From positions 2,170,001-2,234,000 of the forward strand of contig NZ_AP024094.1 in NCBI RefSeq assembly GCF_015140455.1: a stretch of 64,000 bases of DNA. The letters run 5' to 3'. The notes below the pieces were generated by a model, which did not search any database, had not been told where the DNA came from, and saw nothing but the letters and a program-made list of their open reading frames with translations. Shown piece after piece: positions 10,829 to 18,525 of this stretch (within the stretch, counting starts at the first letter, position 1; the number at the start of each line of letters is the position of its first letter). The position numbers and the translations under genes are program-made. This DNA comes from Jeongeupia sp. HS-3. GTDB lineage: Bacteria > Pseudomonadota > Gammaproteobacteria > Burkholderiales > Chitinibacteraceae.

Positions 10829-11643
10829 CAATGTTCCAGACCGCGGTGCCAGCGCAGCAGATGGTTGTTCAGCGCATTCATCGCCGTATCGATCGCCAGC
10901 CCCAAGAGGCCGATGGAGAACATGCCGGCGATGATCTTGTCGGACCAGAAGTACTCGCGCGCCTCCAGAATCCGGAAGCCGAGGCCGTTGTTGACCGCGA
11001 TCATTTCCGAAACGATGACGACGATGAAGGCCGTGCCGACGCCGATCCGCGCGCCCGAAAGAATGTACGGCGTCGCCGCCGGCAGGATCACCTTGGTGAA
11101 CATCGTCCATTGCCCGGCGCCAAGGTTGCGCGCCGCACGCAGGTAGATCGAATCGACGTGACGGACGCCGGCGATGGTGTTCATCAGCACCGGGAAGAAG
11201 GCGCCGATGGCGATCAGGAAGATCGCCGGGGCGTTGCCGAGGCCGAACCACAGGATCGAGAGCGGGATATAGGCGATCGGCGGAATCGGCCGCAGTACCT
11301 GCATCAGCGGATTGAACCAGCCGTAGACGCGCTGGCTCGCCCCCATCAAGAGGCCCAGCGGCAAGGCCAGCACCGCGCCAATCACGAAGCCGACCACCAC
11401 CCGGTACAGGCTGCCGAGCGCGTCGTGAATCAGCTCGCCCGAAAACAGCCACGCCAGCTTGGACATCTGCGCCGGATCGTGCGCCTCCAGCGGCATCAGA
11501 TAGGCATACCAGCGCACCAGCACCTGCCACGGCGAGGGCAGGATCTGCGGGTTGAGCCAGCCGGCCATCGCCGCGCCCTGCCACAGCGCGACCACCAGGA
11601 GCGGCACCCAGATACCGCGCGCCGTTTTATGCAATGTATTCAT
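10828..11643 (-). CDS. ABC transporter permease (nitrate/sulfonate/taurine type)
   Basis: 271-residue inner-membrane subunit with about six transmembrane helices and a binding-protein-dependent transport domain over residues 75-260. The EAA-like loop falls in the region LRAARNLGAGQWTMFTKV, about residues 165-185. It resembles SsuC, TauC and NrtB. It lies 9 bp downstream of the binding-protein gene and before the ATPase gene. No second permease gene is present, so a homodimer is likely. Confidence 0.92.
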   Translation of the reverse strand: MNTLHKTARGIWVPLLVVALWQGAAMAGWLNPQILPSPWQVLVRWYAYLMPLEAHDPAQMSKLAWLFSGELIHDALGSLYRVVVGFVIGAVLALPLGLLMGASQRVYGWFNPLMQVLRPIPPIAYIPLSILWFGLGNAPAIFLIAIGAFFPVLMNTIAGVRHVDSIYLRAARNLGAGQWTMFTKVILPAATPYILSGARIGVGTAFIVVIVSEMIAVNNGLGFRILEAREYFWSDKIIAGMFSIGLLGLAIDTAMNALNNHLLRWHRGLEH

Positions 11644-11652
11644 GCCGTCCCC

Positions 11653-12618
11653 TTACTTCACTTTCAGCGCGACTTTGGCCTGATCGAGCAGATCGAGCTT
11701 GACCCACTCCTTGGCAACCGGTGGCTTGACCATCTTGCCGACGCCATACTTGGCCATGAAATCGGTGGTGATCTGCATGTGCTCGGTGCTGAGGTTGTAA
11801 TAGAACGGCGAATTGGCGATCGCGTCCTGGTAGTCGTCGGCGGTGATCTGGCCCTTGAACATATTGTTGCGCACGTAGTTTTCGGCCAGCTTCGGATCAT
11901 CCATAAAGGCCTTGGTGGCCTGGACGAAACAGCGCATGAACTTCTCCGCCAGCGGCCGGTTGCTGCTGTACAGCTTCTCGGTCATCACCAGCGTGCGGAT
12001 CGGCTCGCCCATCGGCGTGTCGTAGGGCTTGAGCAGCTCGACGCCGAAACCCTTGTTGATCGCCTGCGACGCCTGCGGCTCGGATTGCCCCATCGCGTCG
12101 ATCTGCTTTTGCATCAGCGCCTGGTTCAGGTCGGCGAATGGCAGGTAAACGATCAAGACATCCTTGCCCGGCTTCTCCGACCACGTCAGGTTGACCTTGG
12201 CGAGCTCGGCCAGCAACAGCAGCTCCTGCGCGCCACCACGGGCGACGCCGACCTTCTTGCCCTTGAAATCGGCCATGCTCTTGATCGGCGAGCCCGGCTG
12301 CACCACGATGCGCGCGCCGCCCTTGGCGAAGCCGGCCACCGCGTACACCGGGACGCCGCCGGCACGACCGGCAATCGCCGCGTCGGCGGCGCTAGCGGCA
12401 ACGTCGATTTCACCGGCGATGATCGCCGGCATGATGTCGAGCCCCTTGGCGAACATCCGTTCCTGCACCTTGATGCCGCACTTGGGCGCGATTTCCTTGA
12501 TGTACGAGACCGCGCCGTAATGGGCGAACTTGAGGTTGCCGAGGCGGATCACGTCGTCATCGGCGGCGTAGGCGGATGCGGCAAACGGCAGGCACAGCAG
12601 CAGGGGAAGCAGTTTCAT
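11653..12618 (-). CDS. periplasmic substrate-binding protein, NMT1/SsuA-like
   Basis: 321 residues with a Sec signal peptide cleaved after about residue 18 (AASAYA-A). The mature protein has the two-lobed NMT1/SsuA/NrtA form; markers are MPAIIAGEIDVA near residue 65, FKGKKVGVARGG near 120 and the DAMGQSEPQAS region near 175. It would deliver the substrate to the ABC importer. Substrates in this family range over nitrate, sulfonates, taurine, thiamine precursors and aromatics, and nothing here decides between them. It is the first gene behind the sigma-54 promoter. Confidence 0.88.
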   Translation of the reverse strand: MKLLPLLLCLPFAASAYAADDDVIRLGNLKFAHYGAVSYIKEIAPKCGIKVQERMFAKGLDIMPAIIAGEIDVAASAADAAIAGRAGGVPVYAVAGFAKGGARIVVQPGSPIKSMADFKGKKVGVARGGAQELLLLAELAKVNLTWSEKPGKDVLIVYLPFADLNQALMQKQIDAMGQSEPQASQAINKGFGVELLKPYDTPMGEPIRTLVMTEKLYSSNRPLAEKFMRCFVQATKAFMDDPKLAENYVRNNMFKGQITADDYQDAIANSPFYYNLSTEHMQITTDFMAKYGVGKMVKPPVAKEWVKLDLLDQAKVALKVK

Positions 12619-12693
12619 GGGCTCGACTCCGTAATTGGATATGGGTAACTACGTAAATCCGGCCGTGGCGGCCGGTGATCGCAGACCTTTATA

Positions 12694-12709
12694 TGCAATT
12701 TGCTTGCCA
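12694..12709 (-). promoter_or_regulatory. sigma-54 (-24/-12) promoter of the ABC-dctBD-like operon
   Basis: The minus strand reads TGGCAAGCAAATTGCA. Against the consensus TGGCACG-N4-TTGCW only one defined base differs, and GG and GC are exactly 10 bp apart as required. The start site would be near 12683, giving a leader of about 65 nt before the binding-protein ATG at 12618. The last gene of the same operon encodes a sigma-54 activator. Confidence 0.85.
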
Positions 12710-12716
12710 GGCGCCC

Positions 12717-12744
12717 GGCACTGCATTCACTACATCGCAATGCC
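12717..12744. promoter_or_regulatory. inverted repeat next to the sigma-54 promoter, possible activator site
   Basis: GGCACTGC, 12 bp, GCAATGCC: two 8 bp half-sites with one mismatch, starting 8 bp upstream of the -24 element. It could be the binding site of the DctD-like activator or of a repressor. It is closer than the usual enhancer distance of 70-150 bp. Confidence 0.45.
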
Positions 12745-12750
12745 TTGAAG

Positions 12751-12790
12751 CCAAAAAGAAAACCGGCCGGGACTTGCATCCGGGCCGGTA
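12751..12790 (-). terminator. azlCD terminator
   Basis: On the minus strand ACCGGCCCGG and CCGGCCGGT form a strong stem, followed by TTTTCTTTTT. It lies about 35 bp after the azlD stop and separates azlCD from the sigma-54 promoter downstream. Confidence 0.85.
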
Positions 12791-12822
12791 GTGGTATTGG
12801 CGAAACTACGGAATATCCGGCC

Positions 12823-13155
12823 TCAGGGCGTGCCGAAAACCGCCACGCTGAACAGCCGCCACAGCACGAACACCAGCAAGCCGCCGCCGATGCCGGCGAG
12901 CAGATGATTGAAACGCCAGACGATTAGCCCGGTCGCCAGCGAACCCGCCAGCTGGGCGTTATGGATGTCGATATGGAAAGCGCCGTCCCTGAGCAGCACC
13001 GTCGGCACGATGATCGCCGTCAGCACCGCCACCGGCACGTAATGCAGCGCCCGCTTGAGCCAGGCCGGCAGGCCGTCGCCGGCACCGAACCAGAAACAGG
13101 CGCGCAGCGCGTAGGTGACCACGGCCATGCCGACCAGCAAGATCACCGCGCTCAT
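12823..13155 (-). CDS. azlD: AzlD family branched-chain amino acid export subunit
   Basis: 110-residue protein with about four transmembrane helices, typical of the small partner of AzlC in branched-chain amino acid (or azaleucine) efflux. The LRACFWFG, PVAVLTAIIVP and WRFNHLLAGIGGG blocks match the family. Its ATG overlaps the azlC stop as ATGA. The in-frame extension upstream is just azlC read in another frame. Confidence 0.9.
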   Translation of the reverse strand: MSAVILLVGMAVVTYALRACFWFGAGDGLPAWLKRALHYVPVAVLTAIIVPTVLLRDGAFHIDIHNAQLAGSLATGLIVWRFNHLLAGIGGGLLVFVLWRLFSVAVFGTP

Positions 13156-13868
13156 GCCTTGGCTCCCTTGCCTTCGAGCGCGACGCCGACGGCCACCGCG
13201 ACCAGCGCCGCGACCATCAGTCCGAGCTGGTAAGGCAGGCCGTGCGCCAGCAGCGCGACCACGCCGGCGGTCAGCGCCACGCCGATCTGTGCGCTGTTTT
13301 TCAGCTGCGGCACGACGATGCCGACAAAGCTGGCGACCATCGCGAATTCCAGTCCCCAGTGCTGGATGCCCGGAATCACATTGCCAAGCACCACGCCGAT
13401 ACCGGTCGACCCGACCCATGCCGCATACAGCGTCAACGCGGCGCCAAGATAATAGCGGCGGCGATCGACCCCGCCCTTGGCGCTGCTGAAGCGGTTGTAG
13501 AGCACGGCAAAGGCTTCGTCGGTGAGCAGGAAGGCCAGCAGCGCACGCCAGCGCCTGGGCATGTCGCTCACATACGGCAGCAGGGTCGCGCTGTAGAGGG
13601 CGTGGCGCAGATTGACGATCAGCGTCGTCGCGACAATCACCGGCAGGCTGGCGCCGGCGGCGAGCAGGGTCACGGCGATGAACTGCGCCGAGCCGGCGTA
13701 AACAAATAGCGACATCGCCAGCGTCGCCCACGGCGATAAGCCGGCCGGGCCGGCGAGCGTGCCGAAAATCAAGCCGAAGGGGACGATGCCGACGACCATG
13801 GCCAGGGTGTCGCGGCTACCGGCCAGGAAACCGTCGACGCGGCTGGCTGCATGAGGAACTGAATTCAT
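13152..13868 (-). CDS. azlC: AzlC family branched-chain amino acid permease
   Basis: 238 residues, about six to seven transmembrane helices, with the family blocks PFGLIFGTLA near residue 30, FVYAGSAQF near 55, NLRHALYSA near 86 and LTDEAFAV near 115. It works with AzlD to export branched-chain amino acids. The ATG at 13868 has only a weak ribosome-binding site; the frame extends upstream over the ubiC region without conserved sequence. Divergent from ubiC. Confidence 0.92.
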   Translation of the reverse strand: MNSVPHAASRVDGFLAGSRDTLAMVVGIVPFGLIFGTLAGPAGLSPWATLAMSLFVYAGSAQFIAVTLLAAGASLPVIVATTLIVNLRHALYSATLLPYVSDMPRRWRALLAFLLTDEAFAVLYNRFSSAKGGVDRRRYYLGAALTLYAAWVGSTGIGVVLGNVIPGIQHWGLEFAMVASFVGIVVPQLKNSAQIGVALTAGVVALLAHGLPYQLGLMVAALVAVAVGVALEGKGAKA

Positions 13869-13980
13869 CGTTCGATGATATTCGAGCCCTGCAGCCGGCG
13901 CCGTCACAGTCGGCGGATGAAACGACCATAACAGCTGACGGCCCGGAATCGGCGCCGAAGTGGCGTGGCATAATGCGCGC

Positions 13981-14550
13981 ATGCCCCGCTCCGCCTCCTG
14001 GCATACGCCGCTCTGCTCATCGCCCCGCGCCCTGCGCCCGTGGCTGACCGAGCGCGGCTCGCTCACCGCCCGACTGATCGCCCACTTCCCGGACTTCTCG
14101 GTTCGGGTCTGCGTGCAGACCTCGAGCCGCGCCCACGCCGACGAACAACGCCCGATCGCGCTGGCGCGCCGAACCACGCGGGCCGAAGCGCGCGAGGTGC
14201 TGTTGCTGAGCGGCGAAACGCCCTTGGTGTTTGCGCACAGCGTGCTGCAGCCCGCGGCGTTGCGCGGCGGCTTCCGGCCCATTGGCCGGCTCGGCAATGC
14301 TTCGCTCGGCTCGTTTCTGTTCGCAACGCCGACGATACGTCGTTCGCCGCTGGCATGGCGGCAGATTGACGCCCGCCATCCGCTCTGGCGCAAGGCGGCG
14401 CAGCACGTCGCCGACTTGCCCGCGCGGCTGTGGGCACGGCGCTCGCTGTTCTTCGCCGGTCATGATCGTCTGCTCGTGACCGAAGTTTTCCTGCCGCCGG
14501 CGTTTTCAGCGCCCGCCGCCCCAACCGCCCGGCAATACCCAGACCGATGA
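13981..14550 (+). CDS. ubiC: chorismate pyruvate-lyase
   Basis: Converts chorismate to 4-hydroxybenzoate and pyruvate, the first committed step of ubiquinone synthesis. 189 residues, slightly longer than E. coli UbiC. Seen: an LRPWLTERGSLT block near the N-terminus, a VLQP/LRGGFRPIGRLG region in the middle, PLGxFLF-like strands and a C-terminal WARRSLF block. The start ATG 13981 is inferred; no strong ribosome-binding site precedes it. Its stop overlaps the ubiA ATG by 4 bp. Confidence 0.9.
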   Translation: MPRSASWHTPLCSSPRALRPWLTERGSLTARLIAHFPDFSVRVCVQTSSRAHADEQRPIALARRTTRAEAREVLLLSGETPLVFAHSVLQPAALRGGFRPIGRLGNASLGSFLFATPTIRRSPLAWRQIDARHPLWRKAAQHVADLPARLWARRSLFFAGHDRLLVTEVFLPPAFSAPAAPTARQYPDR

Positions 14551-15413
14551 ATCCAGACAGCAAACTCTCGCTCTACCTGCGCCTCTCCCGGCTCGATAAA
14601 CCGATCGGTATCCTGCTGCTGATGTGGCCCACCTTGTGGGGGCTGTGGTTCGCCGGCGCCGGTCGGCCCGACTGGACCATCGTGGCGATTTTCGTCGTCG
14701 GCACGGTGCTGATGCGATCAAGCGGTTGCGTGATCAATGACTACGCCGACCGCGATTTCGACAAGCACGTCACCCGCACCAAAAACCGGCCGCTCACCAG
14801 CGGCAAGGTCAGCGGCAAGGAGGCCTTGCTGCTCGCCGCCGGAATGACGCTGGCAGCGCTGCTGATCGCGCTGCCACTGAACCGGCTGGCGCTGCTGCTG
14901 GCGATACCGGCTGCGTTTCTGGCCGGCAGTTATCCGTACACCAAGCGTTTCTTCGCCGTACCGCAAGCCTATCTGGGCGTGGCCTTCGGCTTCGGCATCC
15001 CGATGGCGTACGCAGCGCTGACCGGTGCGGTGCCGGCCGCGGCATGGTGGCTGTTGCTCGCCAATGTGTTCTGGGCCGTGGCCTACGATACCGCCTACGC
15101 GATGTGCGATCGGCCCGACGACCTGAAGATCGGCATCAAGACCTCGGCGATCACCTTCGGCCGCTTCGACGTCGCCATCGTCATGGCCTGCCACTTCGCG
15201 TTTCTGGCGATCATGCTCGCCGTCGGGCTCGATGCCGGTCGTGGCCGCTGGTACTTCGCCGGGCTGTTGGCCGCAACGCTGCTGGTCCTGTTCGACCAGT
15301 ACCCGCGCATCCGCCAGCGCGAACCGCAAGCGTGCTTTGTCGCCTTTCTCGCCAATAACCGCATCGGCGCGGCAATCTTCGCCGGGCTGGTGCTCGACTA
15401 CGCGCTCGCTTGA
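14547..15413 (+). CDS. ubiA: 4-hydroxybenzoate polyprenyltransferase
   Basis: Integral membrane prenyltransferase, 288 residues and about eight or nine helices, that attaches the isoprenoid tail to 4-hydroxybenzoate. Both Asp-rich Mg-binding motifs are present: NDYADRDFDKHV near residue 68 and YDTAYAMCDRPDD near 180. It is coupled to ubiC by an ATGA overlap. The last 16 bp overlap, tail to tail, with the end of the diguanylate cyclase gene on the other strand. Confidence 0.97.
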   Translation: MNPDSKLSLYLRLSRLDKPIGILLLMWPTLWGLWFAGAGRPDWTIVAIFVVGTVLMRSSGCVINDYADRDFDKHVTRTKNRPLTSGKVSGKEALLLAAGMTLAALLIALPLNRLALLLAIPAAFLAGSYPYTKRFFAVPQAYLGVAFGFGIPMAYAALTGAVPAAAWWLLLANVFWAVAYDTAYAMCDRPDDLKIGIKTSAITFGRFDVAIVMACHFAFLAIMLAVGLDAGRGRWYFAGLLAATLLVLFDQYPRIRQREPQACFVAFLANNRIGAAIFAGLVLDYALA

Positions 15414-16981
15414 GTCACGGCCGGTGCCGCGGCCAGACAGATCCGGTTGCGCCCGCCCTGCTTGGCCGCGTACAAGGCCTCGTCGGCGCGCTTGAGCAGC
15501 GACTCGACGTCATCGCTCCCACTCGCCATCGTGTAGCCAATGCTGACTGTGAAGCGGACTTCCTTGCCGTCGGCGGTGAAGTGGCCCTGCTCGAACATCG
15601 CCCGCAGCCGCTCGAGCAACTGTTCGGCACCGGCCACCGCCGTTTGCGGCAGCATCAGCGCGAACTCCTCGCCGCCGGTCCGCCCGAGCAGATCGACATC
15701 GCGGATCGTCGCCGAGATGGTCTCGACCAGATGTACGAGCCCGGCATCGCCGACCGGATGGCCATAGCTGTCGTTGATGCGCTTGAAGAAGTCGATGTCG
15801 ATGATCGCGACGGTCAGCGGGTTGCCGTAGCGGTGGCTGCGAGCCAGCTCGACGCCGAGCACCCGCTCGAACTTGCGCCGGTTGGCGCAGCCGGTGAGAA
15901 AGTCGCTATCGGCCTGACGCTGCAGCTCGCGGTTGGCGCTTGCGATCTGCCGCCCCAGCCGCTTCACGTGGCGCAAATAGGTCGACAGCACGACGGCGAG
16001 CGCCAGCAGCAGTGCACCACTGCCGCCGATCAGCCCGAAATAGAGCCGCTGCTGTGCGGGCAAGCGGTTCAGCTCGGGCAAGGGCACCAGCATGTGCATG
16101 GTGAGCCGATCAAGACTGGCATCAGACTGGCTCAGGAACAGGTAAGACCGATCGTCTTTCCCTTTGCGATACAGGCCTGCAGGCAGCAGCGGCGAATTGG
16201 CCGGCGACAGCTCGGCGGGCCGCAGCGGCGTCGACCCGTAGCGTACCGCCCGGGCGGACGGGCTCACCTTGTCGATGCCTGCCCCGGGCAGCGTGTGCCA
16301 GAGCAACTCGCGCGCCTTGCTCACGACGATCACGCCGAGATGATCCGAGATCAGCAGGAACGGATCGCCAAAGCGCGCATCCAGCGCATCGAGACGCGCC
16401 TTGACGGTGGCGACGCCGACGATGAAGTCGCCGACCCGGATCGGCGCCGAAAAATAGAATCCGGGCTGGTCGGTGTACATGCCATAACCGAAGGTGAGAC
16501 CGCCGCGATCGTCAAGCGTCTTCAGGAAGAAATCATGATCCTTCAGCGTTCTCCCGAACAAGCTACCCGGTGCTGACGCATCGCTGGCCAGCACAACCCG
16601 GCCTTGGGGGTCGGTCACCCAGATCGCGTCGCCCGCGGCCCGTTCGGCCAGCATGCCGAGGTATTGGTTGGCCTCGTTGACGTGAGTCTGAGCCGGCATC
16701 GCCAGCGCCCGGAGGACGACCGGCGTGTTAGCGACGATCTCCGGCGCGTTCCTCAGCGAACGCCAGTGCTCGGCAAAGCTCGCCGTCTGCAGCCTCAGCA
16801 TCTCCATCCGGCGAGCCCGGATGTCGTCGACGCTGTTTCTGGCTTCGGTACGCACCGCCACGGTGCTCAGCCACCACGCCACCGGCAGCCACGCCAGCAG
16901 CAGCAGGATCAGGATGGCCGCAGCCACAGCGAAAGGGCGCTGCGGATGACCGCGCTTCAACATCTCCCACCCCTGCATCAT
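15398..16981 (-). CDS. membrane diguanylate cyclase with periplasmic CACHE-like sensor (third of tandem)
   Basis: 527 residues. A first transmembrane helix (about 18-42), a periplasmic sensor of dCACHE type (PGFYFSAPIRVGDFIVGVA near 180-200), a second helix (about 310-335) and a C-terminal GGDEF domain (about 360-515) with the GGEEF active site. RDVD, five residues before GGEEF, is an intact product-inhibition I-site, so the enzyme should make c-di-GMP under feedback. ATG 16981 overlaps the previous gene's stop and has GGAG five bases upstream; 16978 and 16996 are alternative starts. It is the last of three related genes. Confidence 0.88.
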   Translation of the reverse strand: MMQGWEMLKRGHPQRPFAVAAAILILLLLAWLPVAWWLSTVAVRTEARNSVDDIRARRMEMLRLQTASFAEHWRSLRNAPEIVANTPVVLRALAMPAQTHVNEANQYLGMLAERAAGDAIWVTDPQGRVVLASDASAPGSLFGRTLKDHDFFLKTLDDRGGLTFGYGMYTDQPGFYFSAPIRVGDFIVGVATVKARLDALDARFGDPFLLISDHLGVIVVSKARELLWHTLPGAGIDKVSPSARAVRYGSTPLRPAELSPANSPLLPAGLYRKGKDDRSYLFLSQSDASLDRLTMHMLVPLPELNRLPAQQRLYFGLIGGSGALLLALAVVLSTYLRHVKRLGRQIASANRELQRQADSDFLTGCANRRKFERVLGVELARSHRYGNPLTVAIIDIDFFKRINDSYGHPVGDAGLVHLVETISATIRDVDLLGRTGGEEFALMLPQTAVAGAEQLLERLRAMFEQGHFTADGKEVRFTVSIGYTMASGSDDVESLLKRADEALYAAKQGGRNRICLAAAPAVTQASA

Positions 16982-18525
16982 TCGTGCTCCATACATACCC
17001 GGTTTCGACCGCCCTGCTTGGCGACATACAGCGCCGCATCGGCGCGCGCACGCAGACTGTCAGCGTCGTCCCCGGCTCTCGCAACAGCGTAGCCGATGCT
17101 GATCGTGAACGCGACGGCGCCGCCGTCGGTTTGCAGCGCGCGCTGTTCGATGTGCTGACGCAAGCGGTCGAGCAGCAGTGCTGCACCGCTGGCGGGCGTC
17201 TGCGGCAACAGCAGCCCGAACTCCTCACCGCCGACCCGGCCGAACAGGTCGGCCTCGCGGATGCCGGCCTTCACCGTGTCGACCAGATGTACCAGCGCCG
17301 CATCCCCGGCCGGGTGGCCGTGATCGTCGTTGATGCGCTTGAAATGGTCGATATCGATCAACGCCAGCGTCAGCGGATTGCCATAGCGCTGGCTGCGCGC
17401 CAGCTCGCCAACCAGCACCCGATCGAATTTGCGCCGGTTGGCGCAACCAGTGAGGAAATCGGTCTCGGCCTGCTGGCGCAATTCGCGATTGGCCAAGGCC
17501 AGCTGCCGGCTCAGCAAGCGGGTTCGCAGCAGATAAAGCGCCACCATCAGCGCCAGCGCCGCCAGCGCCAGACCGCAGCCGCCGATCAACCAGAAGTAAA
17601 AAAGCAGTCGCTCGGGCAGATTTTCAAACGAACGGATCGCCATCAGGATATGCACGCGCAGGCCGTTCATCTGCGGATCGTCGCGAGTCAGCAATAAATA
17701 TGGTGTTGCGCTGCCATCGAGATGAAACAGCCCCGGGGGGATCGGTTTTTCGGTCGGCGTCAGCGACATCGGCGCCAGCACCGGGCGGTCGTACAGGTAC
17801 TTCAGCTGCTGCGGCGTAAAGGTGGCGGCTTTCGCCTTCGGCAAGGTGCGCAAGCGTTGCTCGGGATCACGTGCCAGGACGATCACGCCATCGGCGTCGG
17901 ACAACAGCAGGTCCGGGGTATCAATGACCTTGTCCAGCGTGCCGACTTCCACCTTGAGCACCACAACGCCGATCACTTTTTTACCGGAGAGAACCGGCGC
18001 GGAGAAATAAAACCCGGGAATGCCTGTGCGCATGCCGTAACTGAACTGCATGGCGCGCCGGCCGTTGATCGCTTCGGAAAAATAAAACCGTGCCGGCAGT
18101 TGTGCCCCCAGCAAGGAACCACGCTCGCCGGCATCGTTCGCCATCAGGATGCGCCCGCCGGTATCCAGCACCCAGAGTTTGTCGGCGAGCGAGTTGCTGG
18201 CAAAAATATTCAGATAACGGTTTGCGTCGCCGATCAAACCGGCATCGGGAGCTGCCAGCGCGCGGCGTATCTCCAGCGTATTGGCGACGATCTCCGGCGA
18301 GCCCTTGAGGTACTCAAGACGGCTCCCGAGGTTGCGGCTCACCCGATCCAGTTCGGCCACGCGCCGGGCCTGCAGCAATACCAGAAAGCGTTCGGCCTCG
18401 GCATTCACCACCAGCCCGCTCATCCACCAGGCGGTGGGCAGCCAGAACAGCGAAAGCAGCGCGAACAACAAACAGCCCACCTTCAGCGGCTGGGTGCGGA
18501 TGCGCTGTTTCAACTGGTTCAGCAT
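16978..18525 (-). CDS. membrane diguanylate cyclase with periplasmic CACHE-like sensor (second of tandem)
   Basis: 515 residues with the same plan as its neighbours: helix at about 15-38, periplasmic sensor with the PGFYFSAPVLSGKKVIGVV block, second helix near 305-330, and a GGDEF domain with IDIDHFKRIND and GGEEF. The I-site READ lies five residues before GGEEF. It overlaps the upstream cyclase by 7 bp and the downstream one by 4 bp. Sensor sequences differ much more than the catalytic domains, suggesting different ligands. Confidence 0.9.
   Translation of the reverse strand: MLNQLKQRIRTQPLKVGCLLFALLSLFWLPTAWWMSGLVVNAEAERFLVLLQARRVAELDRVSRNLGSRLEYLKGSPEIVANTLEIRRALAAPDAGLIGDANRYLNIFASNSLADKLWVLDTGGRILMANDAGERGSLLGAQLPARFYFSEAINGRRAMQFSYGMRTGIPGFYFSAPVLSGKKVIGVVVLKVEVGTLDKVIDTPDLLLSDADGVIVLARDPEQRLRTLPKAKAATFTPQQLKYLYDRPVLAPMSLTPTEKPIPPGLFHLDGSATPYLLLTRDDPQMNGLRVHILMAIRSFENLPERLLFYFWLIGGCGLALAALALMVALYLLRTRLLSRQLALANRELRQQAETDFLTGCANRRKFDRVLVGELARSQRYGNPLTLALIDIDHFKRINDDHGHPAGDAALVHLVDTVKAGIREADLFGRVGGEEFGLLLPQTPASGAALLLDRLRQHIEQRALQTDGGAVAFTISIGYAVARAGDDADSLRARADAALYVAKQGGRNRVCMEHE

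Noticed and set aside
10720-12648. A 642-codon open frame on the plus strand
   Set aside because: It is antisense to the ABC permease and binding-protein genes, which have clear family motifs. Long shadow frames are common in GC-rich genes.
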